A stretch of 9,833 nt of DNA, from positions 1 to 9,833 of the forward strand of contig JBAXLO010000176.1 of assembly GCA_037134755.1 (NCBI GenBank), read 5' to 3'. Positions 1-5,838 of this stretch are shown here, one piece after another (the first letter of the stretch is position 1; every line of letters starts with the position of its first letter). The notes beneath the pieces were generated by a model. The model was not told the DNA's origin, ran no database searches, and was given only the letters and a program-made list of their open reading frames with translations. The position numbers and the translations under genes are program-made. This DNA is from JBAXLO01 sp037134755. Its GTDB lineage: Bacteria; Bacteroidota; Bacteroidia; Bacteroidales; JACABE01.

Positions 1-1559
1 TCAGGATTATTAGCAAAGCTTTGAGCTCTTAAATCGGTTTGTTTCAATACCTTTTCGGTGATATAATAACTTAGTTGTGATGCTAACATTTCGCCTAATA
101 AATAATTGTGATAATAACAAGGATATAAAGCCAAATGAATCTTTGAAGCATAGTCGGGTTCGTTGCGATCAGCAGGACGTTTCAACATCTGATATCTCTC
201 AACCAAATCCCACCAAAGTTTATTTAAATCCTGATCAGGGTTTTCATACATAGCCTTCTCAAAACGATACATAACCTGTGCCCAACGACTAAATACCAAT
301 TGATCTAAACGCAGTTTCTTATGACTATCTTCAGCAATCTTTACTTTTTCATCATTACTAATTCCTGTCATCGCTTGTATCCATTCAGGATTACTGGACT
401 GACGACCAAAGAACATTGCAATAGCTTCAGTAGTAAAAGTATGAGCAGGTTCGCGAAGAACAAAAGGAGTGCTTTTGTCAAGATATTTAAAATAAACACC
501 ATGGCCAAATTCATGTAACATAGTACCCATCCACTCAGCATTTGGTTTTATATTACACAAAACTCTAACGTCGCCTTCGTGATCAATATCAGTACAAAAA
601 GCATGTTGATTCTTGCCTGGTTTTTCTAATAGATCACTATGTTTGATAATATCGCCGCAAGGCATTCCAATACCTTTATAATAAACTTTTGTAAGTTCGG
701 CAAGGTCTTTACCGGCATAGTATTTATCCAAATCAACTTTGTATAACTTAGGAGCTTCCTGGAAGAATCTGTTTTGATAATGCCAAGGCATTAAATCTTT
801 TTTATCAACACTATAACGTTTAGAGAAATTGTCATCAATTTCTCCTTTCAAATCAGCAAATGAACCACGGGTTAAGCTATCCAATTCGTCGAAAATCTTT
901 TCTATTTCTTTTGGATCTTGTTCATCAAGTTTCAAACTCATTTCATGGTAATTGTTAAAGCCAAGTTCTTTGGCAATATCATTACGCATCTTAACAATTT
1001 TAAGTAAATCATCCTTAACCACAGCGCCAATCTTTTTGTGAGCCAACCATGCTTCTTTTAATTCCTTTGAATCAACAGAAGTTTTTAAAAGTTCTTCAAG
1101 CTGATTATCGGTAAGAACTTTGCCATTAACAGTAGCACGGAAGTTGCCATACTTCTGTTCAATTTGAGTTTGAAGTTTGGTAACAGCATTTAATTTAGCA
1201 GTGTCAACTTGTGCTCCCAAAAAATGATTGTAAAGAATCTCCAGTTCTCTCTTCAAAGTTTTATCTTGAATAGAATTAGCATCTTTAATTTCTTTTAATG
1301 TTTTAAAAGCAACTTTATCAGAGAAGATAGCATTGATTTTCATGTTTAGATCTTCTTCCTTCTTAAAGTCTTCAGGTTTCCCCGAAATAGAAGCATCCCA
1401 AGCAGCTATATTAGCTTCTTTAAATAATGGGATTACTTTAGCATCATGTTGTTTGATAAACTCAACCAGTTTCTGTTCCATGTTGTTTGAATTTTTACAT
1501 CCGTTGTTGAATATCATTGCGACAAGCAATAATACAATTAAACCAAAATACTTTCTCAT
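1..1559 (-). CDS. M2-family (ACE-like) lipoprotein metallopeptidase, 3' end outside window
   Basis: Zinc metallopeptidase that should cleave peptides in the cell envelope. It is read from the ATG at 1559 for 519 codons and leaves the window without a stop, so the C-terminus is missing. The zinc site is HEFGH at residues 349-353, with the third ligand Glu378 in TTEAIA. The glutamate lies 29 residues after the first His, against 28 in angiotensin-converting enzyme, and the intervening REPAH segment resembles ACE's REGAN. A tyrosine-rich YPCYYHNY block at 479-486 sits where ACE has its substrate-binding His/Tyr region. The N-terminus is a signal peptide ending NNGC with Cys21, a poor but possible lipobox. 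The next residues (KNSNN) lack the acidic export signal of surface lipoproteins, so a periplasm-facing location is inferred. M3 is the alternative family, but the Glu spacing and REPAH favour M2. It follows mreD with 82 nt between them and has its own -7 box. Confidence 0.88.
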   Translation of the reverse strand, partial: MRKYFGLIVLLLVAMIFNNGCKNSNNMEQKLVEFIKQHDAKVIPLFKEANIAAWDASISGKPEDFKKEEDLNMKINAIFSDKVAFKTLKEIKDANSIQDKTLKRELEILYNHFLGAQVDTAKLNAVTKLQTQIEQKYGNFRATVNGKVLTDNQLEELLKTSVDSKELKEAWLAHKKIGAVVKDDLLKIVKMRNDIAKELGFNNYHEMSLKLDEQDPKEIEKIFDELDSLTRGSFADLKGEIDDNFSKRYSVDKKDLMPWHYQNRFFQEAPKLYKVDLDKYYAGKDLAELTKVYYKGIGMPCGDIIKHSDLLEKPGKNQHAFCTDIDHEGDVRVLCNIKPNAEWMGTMLHEFGHGVYFKYLDKSTPFVLREPAHTFTTEAIAMFFGRQSSNPEWIQAMTGISNDEKVKIAEDSHKKLRLDQLVFSRWAQVMYRFEKAMYENPDQDLNKLWWDLVERYQMLKRPADRNEPDYASKIHLALYPCYYHNYLLGEMLASQLSYYITEKVLKQTDLRAQSFANNP

Positions 1560-1592
1560 GTTTGATATTTGTTTTTATTAATAAATTAATTG

Positions 1593-1600
1593 CAAAAGTA
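1593..1600 (-). promoter_or_regulatory. -7 box for the M2 peptidase gene
   Basis: The minus strand reads TACTTTTG followed by CA, an exact match to the Bacteroidota -7 consensus TAnnTTTG. It lies 33 nt before the ATG. No TTTG is found at the usual -33 distance, so the promoter is half supported. Confidence 0.55.
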
Positions 1601-1641
1601 AATCAAATTAAAATAAGATGACGATTTATATAATAAATATG

Positions 1642-2151
1642 TTACTTTTTTTTGTAAAAAAGATATTGCCCCAATACAATAAAAATTATTGTAAAGATGG
1701 TACTTATGATAACTCTCCAGAAAGTGTAGAAAAACTCGTGGAAAGAAAATACTTCCAGATAAAAGAATGCAAAGTGATGAAGCAATACCATTATGATGGA
1801 ATACTTTAAAAACCATGTAATACCTAAATCTCTTACACTTGGAGTAGTGCCAGGCTCATAATCTCTTGCCGTTGATACAAAACTAATAATTCCCGGACGA
1901 CTATAGCCAATAAATACACAGGCAGCTGTGTGCATGCCCATAGTGTTTGAAAACAAATCGATGCCGAAACCAATTAAAAACGATGAAACTAACAGAAACC
2001 ATTTAGGAGTTTCGAACGGCAATAGCAATATAAATAATATGTATATATATGGATTTAGATAACCTCTAAAGTTAATATTGTCGAAAACTAAGACCTGCAA
2101 AAGAATTAGTAAAAAGAAACGGAAACTATTTTTTAGAAAAACATTATTCAT
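1642..2151 (-). CDS. mreD: Rod shape-determining protein MreD
   Basis: Inner-membrane protein of the elongasome that works with MreC, MreB, RodA and PBP2 to direct lateral wall synthesis. The 169-residue product is almost wholly hydrophobic with about five or six membrane segments, and is the normal length for MreD. The early NPYIYILFILLLPFETP block and the later ITWFLKYSIIM plus HHFAFFYLEVF blocks are typical of Bacteroidota MreD. The ATG overlaps the end of mreC by 8 nt and is preceded by GGAG about 8 nt upstream, one of the few Shine-Dalgarno-like sites in the window, so the pair is probably translationally coupled. The usual followers mrdA (PBP2) and rodA are absent; an M2 peptidase comes next instead. 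Confidence 0.93.
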   Translation of the reverse strand: MNNVFLKNSFRFFLLILLQVLVFDNINFRGYLNPYIYILFILLLPFETPKWFLLVSSFLIGFGIDLFSNTMGMHTAACVFIGYSRPGIISFVSTARDYEPGTTPSVRDLGITWFLKYSIIMVLLHHFAFFYLEVFSFHEFFYTFWRVIISTIFTIIFIVLGQYLFYKKK

Positions 2152-2971
2152 GTTGAACTCCTTTCAATTTAAGCTGTTCTTCCTTAAAAAGATTTCTGAT
2201 AACATACACATAATCCAGTTTCTTATAATCAGGTAGAAAGTTAAAAGTAATCCTATAAGTATTATCACCCGAATTAATGCGATAATCAGTAATAGTACCG
2301 ATAGGAATGCCTTCGGGAAAATCAAGAGAATGCCCGCTGGTAATAATAGTATCACCTTTAAGAATTAAAATATGTGAAGGAATGTCAATTAGAGTTCCTT
2401 TTTTATAACTACCACCTTCCCAAACAACCGTTCCTAAATAATTATTCTTTTTAATCTTAGCCGTTATCTTCATTTCGCCATGGAGAACTGACATTACCGA
2501 ACAGAAATTATTAGAAACACCATTCACAATTCCAACTATCCCATTAGGACTTATCACCGCCATATCGTTACGAATACCTTGCTCAAAACCTTTGTTCAGC
2601 ATAAGATAATTGTTTCGCTTCCCTGTTGAACTACTTATTACTTTAGCATCTACATATTGATATTGCAACTTATAAGTAGTATCTTTAACATTAAAAACTT
2701 TATTAATAATCTTTACATAAGATTTTTCTATCTGAGCATGTAGCAAAGCATTTTCAGCAGCTAGTTGCTTGTTAGTTTCGGTTAGATAAAAATAATCGAA
2801 GATGTTATTGTAGGTTTGATACACACTTCCTGTAAGTTGGTTGGCTGTATTAAGCATTCTACCACCCTGATAATAATTGTTGTTTGCAATCATAATAAAT
2901 GCAAACACCTCTAGTAATACAAAGAGGAAGAAGAAGTAATATCTAAATAAAAACCTGAATAACTGACGCAC
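2144..2971 (-). CDS. mreC: Rod shape-determining protein MreC
   Basis: Periplasmic scaffold of the elongasome, anchored in the inner membrane. The 275-residue product has an N-terminal membrane segment (about 11-29), a predicted coiled-coil stretch with NKQLAAENALLHAQIEK (about 65-85) and a C-terminal beta-rich domain (about 105-265) containing NYLMLNKGFEQGI, NGIVGIV and ITSGHSLDFPEGIPIGTI, all hallmarks of MreC. The start is GTG: an in-frame TAA lies immediately upstream and the next ATG is at residue 27 inside the membrane segment, so GTG is the only sensible start. It has its own -7 box 33 nt upstream and overlaps mreD by 8 nt. mreB, normally directly upstream in this phylum, is not here; the upstream gene is an unrelated repeat protein. 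Confidence 0.95.
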   Translation of the reverse strand: MRQLFRFLFRYYFFFLFVLLEVFAFIMIANNNYYQGGRMLNTANQLTGSVYQTYNNIFDYFYLTETNKQLAAENALLHAQIEKSYVKIINKVFNVKDTTYKLQYQYVDAKVISSSTGKRNNYLMLNKGFEQGIRNDMAVISPNGIVGIVNGVSNNFCSVMSVLHGEMKITAKIKKNNYLGTVVWEGGSYKKGTLIDIPSHILILKGDTIITSGHSLDFPEGIPIGTITDYRINSGDNTYRITFNFLPDYKKLDYVYVIRNLFKEEQLKLKGVQHE

Positions 2972-3004
2972 TTATCTATGTTTATTATAATTTAAATGAT
3001 AGTG

Positions 3005-3038
3005 CAAAGATAGTGTTAAAATTTAATTTTATACCAAA
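3005..3038 (-). promoter_or_regulatory. Promoter of mreCD
   Basis: The -7 box TATCTTTG (3005-3012) is a perfect TAnnTTTG match. A TTTG at 3035-3038 lies 22 nt further upstream, slightly longer than the usual 19-21 nt spacing for the -33 element. The upstream element falls inside the 3' end of the repeat-protein gene, so mreCD can be transcribed without its neighbour. Confidence 0.6.
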
Positions 3039-3423
3039 AAGTATTTTCTTTTACTTGAAATTTTAAAATTTTATTAATTTTCTCTGCAAGCATAATAAAA
3101 ATATTGAGTTGTTTCCTTCGTAACCATTCAATTGAATCTTCGTTGCCACGAGATGCTTGTGCAAATTGAAGCAAGAATTCATCTTTGAAATCAATCAGCC
3201 ATTGAACGGCATTCGTTTCATTATCCATAGCATTACTCAACACACCATATTGTGGATAATTGCTTTTGAGCAGCCATTGTACAGCACCTTCATCGCCACG
3301 AATAGCATTTGATAGAGCAGCTAATTCAGGATAGCCATTATTTAATAACCATTCAAAATATTCATTGTAACCGTCTAAAGCCTTGCCAAAAGCAAGTAAT
3401 ATTTTAACATCGTATTCGAGCAT
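3016..3423 (-). CDS. Small protein of about 25-residue helical WLL repeats, function unknown
   Basis: I do not recognise a named family. The 135-residue product has no signal peptide or membrane segment and is probably cytoplasmic. It is built of about four tandem units of 25-26 residues, roughly 8-108, with a consensus close to LxxLSNAxxGdExAVqWLLxxxYP. The clearest copies contain LSNAIRGDEGAVQWLL and LSNAMDNETNAVQWLI; the first and fourth copies are more diverged. Each unit should form two short helices, stacking into a small solenoid, which suggests protein binding by analogy with TPR, ankyrin or HEAT repeats. The C-terminal 27 residues are lysine-rich and outside the repeat pattern. The ATG at 3423 has a -7 box 20 nt upstream. 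The gene reads toward mreC but mreC has its own promoter, so operon membership is uncertain. Confidence 0.75.
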   Translation of the reverse strand: MLEYDVKILLAFGKALDGYNEYFEWLLNNGYPELAALSNAIRGDEGAVQWLLKSNYPQYGVLSNAMDNETNAVQWLIDFKDEFLLQFAQASRGNEDSIEWLRRKQLNIFIMLAEKINKILKFQVKENTFWYKIKF

Positions 3424-3443
3424 ATATTTATAAAATTCTTTTA

Positions 3444-3451
3444 CAAAATTA
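3444..3451 (-). promoter_or_regulatory. -7 box for the repeat-protein gene
   Basis: The minus strand reads TAATTTTG, an exact TAnnTTTG match, about 20 nt before the ATG at 3423. No TTTG is visible at -33. A transcript from here would have a leader of only about 10-15 nt. Confidence 0.45.
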
Positions 3452-3488
3452 GTAATATAATAAATGTGTAGGATGCCTTTCGCCGATT

Positions 3489-4268
3489 TTATTCATACAC
3501 TTTTGTAATGATTCCTTTAGCTCTTGCCTTTTCGGCGATAGTTTCGAGTTCATCTTTTGACAATTTAACTAAATTATCAGCAGGGGTAGCTCTGTCAATT
3601 GGATATATCATAACATAAGCAGGCTTAATTTCGATAATAGAATTTAGCCATGCTTCTATTTCTTCATTGGTAGTATTGTCAATAATTTCTCCATTATATT
3701 CTCCTCTAAGGAATAAAGTTTGGATAATTACATTGCCATTAAATCGCTTTAGATTATTAACAACTTCTTCAAGACTATAAGATTTATTTGCTCTGTTTAT
3801 TTGTCTGAAAGTTTTTTCAGTGCCGGCATCTAACTTTAAAATATTATTATCAACTTTAAGTAAAGCTTCAAATACTTCTTTTTTATTTAAATTTAATGAA
3901 TTAGAAAGTACTGTAACTTTAGCATCCGTATAATATTCATCTCTTAATTTAATAACATCATCCACAATACTCGAAAAGTCAGGATGAAGAGTAGGTTCTC
4001 CATTACCTGCAAAAGTTATTGAATTAAGTAAAGTGTTTTTATCAGCTAGTTGCTTTAATCTTTCTTCAAGATAATTATACACCACTTTCCTATCGCAAAA
4101 AGTCTTTCTGATGTCCTCCACCTGATCTGTCCATCCACATTCACAATAAATGCAATTGAAATTGCATATCTTTTTATCAGTTGGCAATAAGTTTATGCCT
4201 AAAGAAACACCTAGTCTTCTGCTCTTAATAGGTCCGAAAATAACTTCGTTAAAAAGGAATCCACTCAT
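3489..4268 (-). CDS. Radical SAM protein, COG0731 (wyosine synthetase-like) group
   Basis: Radical S-adenosylmethionine enzyme with a 4Fe-4S cluster; the substrate is not known for this bacterial branch. From the ATG at 4268 the product is 259 residues. The opening FGPIKSRRLGVSLGINLLP is characteristic of the COG0731 family, which also includes archaeal TYW1. The cluster motif is CNFNCIYC (Cys35, Cys39, Cys42), followed by an extra Cys44. GNGEPTLHP at 88-96 is the SAM-binding GGEP-type motif. The frame extends ten codons upstream to a TTG at 4298, but that codon overlaps the likely -7 box, so the ATG is the better start. Bacterial COG0731 members lack the flavodoxin domain of eukaryotic TYW1 and should not be called wyosine enzymes without evidence. 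It appears to be a single-gene transcript. Confidence 0.88.
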   Translation of the reverse strand: MSGFLFNEVIFGPIKSRRLGVSLGINLLPTDKKICNFNCIYCECGWTDQVEDIRKTFCDRKVVYNYLEERLKQLADKNTLLNSITFAGNGEPTLHPDFSSIVDDVIKLRDEYYTDAKVTVLSNSLNLNKKEVFEALLKVDNNILKLDAGTEKTFRQINRANKSYSLEEVVNNLKRFNGNVIIQTLFLRGEYNGEIIDNTTNEEIEAWLNSIIEIKPAYVMIYPIDRATPADNLVKLSKDELETIAEKARAKGIITKVYE

Positions 4269-4295
4269 GATAGTATTTGATTGAATATTGGTTTG

Positions 4296-4326
4296 CAAAG
4301 TTCCGTATTAAAGTTCATACTGCAAA
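4296..4326 (-). promoter_or_regulatory. Promoter of the radical SAM gene
   Basis: TTTG (4323-4326), a 19-nt spacer and GAACTTTG (4296-4303) fit the Bacteroidota -33/-7 pattern with one mismatch (G for T in TAnnTTTG). The start of transcription would fall near 4290, downstream of the possible TTG start at 4298, which supports translation from the ATG at 4268. Confidence 0.55.
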
Positions 4327-4358
4327 GAAAAAAATGAATTATGCTTATATAATAATGT

Positions 4359-4394
4359 AAAAAAAGAGGCTGCCCTTGTGAGACAGCCTCTTTT
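4359..4394 (-). terminator. Rho-independent terminator of the RRM gene
   Basis: An 11-bp perfect stem (4362-4372 with 4384-4394) around an 11-nt loop is followed on the minus strand by seven T residues. It lies 23 nt after the RRM stop codon. The stem core AGAGGCTGTCT is shared with the terminator at 9554-9589. The opposite strand also has a short T-run, so weak bidirectional action is possible. Confidence 0.9.
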
Positions 4395-4416
4395 AATACA
4401 AAACTATTTAAAGTGA

Positions 4417-4851
4417 TTAGTATCTTTTTCCACCACCGCGGTTGTTGTCTCTGTAGCCACCGCCACCTTGACCACCACCACCACGACTGTCATTGCTTCT
4501 ACCGCCGCCGCCGCCTTGACCGCCGCCGCCGTAATTGCTTCTGCCACCACCTTGGCCACCGCCGCCAAAGCTTCTGCCACCACCAAAACCACCACCACCA
4601 CGTGTGTCAGTTTTAGGTTTAGCTTGGTTAACATGAATTTTTTGTCCATCTAATTCAGCATCGTTCAATTGATCGATTGCTTTTAATGCATCTTCGTCAT
4701 TTGTCATTTCGAGAAATGCAAATCCTCTTGATTGATTTGTGTCTCTGTCAAGGATTACTTTTACTGATGTTACTGTTCCGTACTCTTGGAAAATTTCTTT
4801 TAAATCTGCTTCCTGAATTCTAGGTGTAAGATTCGCTACGTAAATGTTCAT
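4417..4851 (-). CDS. Glycine-rich RRM-domain RNA-binding protein
   Basis: Single-stranded RNA-binding protein of the type that replaces Hfq-like chaperones in many Bacteroidota; members such as the Rbp proteins of Bacteroides act in post-transcriptional control. The 144-residue product has one RRM (1-78) with RNP-2 IYVANL at 3-8 and RNP-1 RGFAFLEM at 42-49, including aromatic residues Tyr4, Phe44 and Phe46 that normally stack on RNA. A 61-residue tail (84-144) is almost entirely Gly with Arg, Gln, Ser, Tyr and Asn, with recurring GGGGQGGG units and several RGG motifs; it ends KRY. The tail creates a local GC peak and explains the spurious low-complexity frames on both strands. The gene has a strong terminator, a perfect -7 box and a long leader, and is probably monocistronic apart from the possible leader ORF. 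Confidence 0.95.
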   Translation of the reverse strand: MNIYVANLTPRIQEADLKEIFQEYGTVTSVKVILDRDTNQSRGFAFLEMTNDEDALKAIDQLNDAELDGQKIHVNQAKPKTDTRGGGGFGGGRSFGGGGQGGGRSNYGGGGQGGGGGRSNDSRGGGGQGGGGYRDNNRGGGKRY

Positions 4852-4852
4852 A

Positions 4853-4957
4853 CTATTTATTATTATATGTTGTTAAAAGGTAAAGTGTAGCGAAAAAACG
4901 ATGGATTAACTCCTTACTGGATAAAAAACAAGAATTTTCCTTACTATACAAAACCAT
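4853..4957 (-). CDS. Possible 34-residue leader ORF in the RRM gene 5' leader
   Basis: An ATG at 4957, about 10 nt after the predicted transcription start, opens a 34-codon frame that ends with TAG one nucleotide before the RRM ATG (TAG-T-ATG). The frame therefore fills almost the whole leader. The peptide begins MVLYSKENSC and contains a second SKE (SSKEL), because the DNA carries the direct repeat AGTAAGGA at 4938-4945 and 4911-4918. No Shine-Dalgarno is visible, which is normal here. The geometry suits translational coupling or regulation by ribosome movement, but an open frame of this length can arise by chance in AT-rich DNA. Translation is not shown by the sequence alone. Confidence 0.3.
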   Translation of the reverse strand: MVLYSKENSCFLSSKELIHRFFATLYLLTTYNNK

Positions 4958-4971
4958 GATTTATTATTTTG

Positions 4972-4979
4972 CAAAGATA
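4972..4979 (-). promoter_or_regulatory. -7 box for the RRM gene
   Basis: The minus strand reads TATCTTTG then CA, a perfect TAnnTTTG match. It lies about 120 nt before the RRM ATG, predicting a leader of roughly 115 nt. No clean TTTG is found at -33; a 17-nt palindrome occupies that region instead. Confidence 0.6.
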
Positions 4980-4993
4980 CAACAAATATTTAT

Positions 4994-5010
4994 TATAAAC
5001 ATAGTTTATA
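4994..5010. repeat. 17-nt palindrome upstream of the RRM promoter
   Basis: TATAAAC-ATA-GTTTATA is a perfect 7-bp inverted repeat with a 3-nt centre, 14 nt upstream of the RRM -7 box and 30 nt after the comF stop. Its position over the -33 region would suit an operator. It could also be a weak AT-only hairpin after comF; it lacks a T-run, so it is not a convincing terminator. Confidence 0.35.
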
Positions 5011-5040
5011 GTAAAATAAATATAAATTTAACATTCTTTT

Positions 5041-5730
5041 TTAATTTGAAGCTACTGCAATACTGACGATAAATAGTTTTACTCCTTTAATTTTTAAAAG
5101 TAAGTTTCCGCAAGCCTCAATAGTTGCACCTGTAGTAATTACATCATCAACTAATAATATGTTTTTATTAATTAGATTTTCGGGATGTTGTATACTAAAT
5201 ATTTCTTTTACATTCTCCCATCTGTTAAATCGTGATTTCCTTGTTTGTGATTCTGATGAATAAGTTCTTATCAATGAAATAGTATCAACAGGTTTATGCA
5301 TGCTTATCGATAAACCATCTGCAAATACTTTACTTTGATTAAAGCCTCTTTTCTTTTCTTTTTTAGGATGCAAAGGAACAGGAATTATTATATCAATATT
5401 CTTAAAGATCTCCGAATGCTTTAATTCGTTCCCATACATTTTGCCTAAATAGTATCCAATCTTTTTATCTCCTTTATATTTAAACTCATGTATCATGTTT
5501 TGCACATTTCCAGATTTAGTAAAATAATAGATAGAAGCAGCAGATTCAATGTTCATTCGTCCCCAAAATGTTTTGCTTACGGGGTTATCTTTATATTTAT
5601 GATAGTTTGTTTTGGGCAAATGAAACAAGCACGAAGTACATATTGTGATTTCGTTCTTTAAAAGTACCTCGCCGCAAGCAGCACATAAGTTGGGGTAAAT
5701 AAGCGAAATAAAGTCATTTAAGTAAGACAT
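5041..5730 (-). CDS. comF: ComF-family phosphoribosyltransferase-like protein
   Basis: Member of the ComF/GntX family, linked in competent bacteria to handling of single-stranded DNA during transformation; the exact reaction is unsettled. The 229-residue length is normal. An N-terminal zinc-finger-like pair, CAAC (Cys16, Cys19) and CTSC (Cys31, Cys34), is followed by the conserved FKYKGDKKIGYYLG block, IIPVPLHPKKEKKRGFNQS, and the phosphoribosyltransferase PRPP loop VDDVITTGAT at about 194-203. All key motifs are intact. The gene is divergent from the coiled-coil protein gene at 5839, with 108 nt between the start codons. A one-mismatch -7 box (TATTTTAG, 5760-5767) could serve it. No other competence gene is near, so a role in DNA uptake here is only inferred from the family. 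Confidence 0.9.
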   Translation of the reverse strand: MSYLNDFISLIYPNLCAACGEVLLKNEITICTSCLFHLPKTNYHKYKDNPVSKTFWGRMNIESAASIYYFTKSGNVQNMIHEFKYKGDKKIGYYLGKMYGNELKHSEIFKNIDIIIPVPLHPKKEKKRGFNQSKVFADGLSISMHKPVDTISLIRTYSSESQTRKSRFNRWENVKEIFSIQHPENLINKNILLVDDVITTGATIEACGNLLLKIKGVKLFIVSIAVASN

Positions 5731-5774
5731 GAAGAATATTTTTTATTAATTATACGTTACTAAAATAAAAACAC

Positions 5775-5782
5775 TAATTTTG
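5775..5782 (+). promoter_or_regulatory. -7 box for the coiled-coil protein gene
   Basis: TAATTTTG followed by CA matches TAnnTTTG exactly and lies 56 nt before the ATG at 5839. No TTTG is seen 19-21 nt upstream. The box sits in the divergent 108-nt region shared with comF. Confidence 0.5.
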
Positions 5783-5838
5783 CAGTAAATTTAGTTATAA
5801 TAATTAAGTAATTAAGAATTAAAAATATTTTAATCCAG

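Noticed and set aside
321..1581. Plus-strand open frames at 321-518 and 1333-1581
   Set aside because: They lie antisense to the M2 peptidase, whose zinc motifs and continuous frame are clear.
4269..4298. TTG start adding ten residues to the radical SAM protein
   Set aside because: The TTG overlaps the likely -7 box at 4296-4303, and family members begin close to the FLFxxxxFGP motif, so the ATG at 4268 is preferred.
4404..4653. Open frames on both strands encoding Ala/Val-, His/Arg- and Thr-rich low-complexity proteins
   Set aside because: They are out-of-frame or antisense readings of the GGN-rich tail of the RRM gene; none has a fold-like composition or its own promoter.
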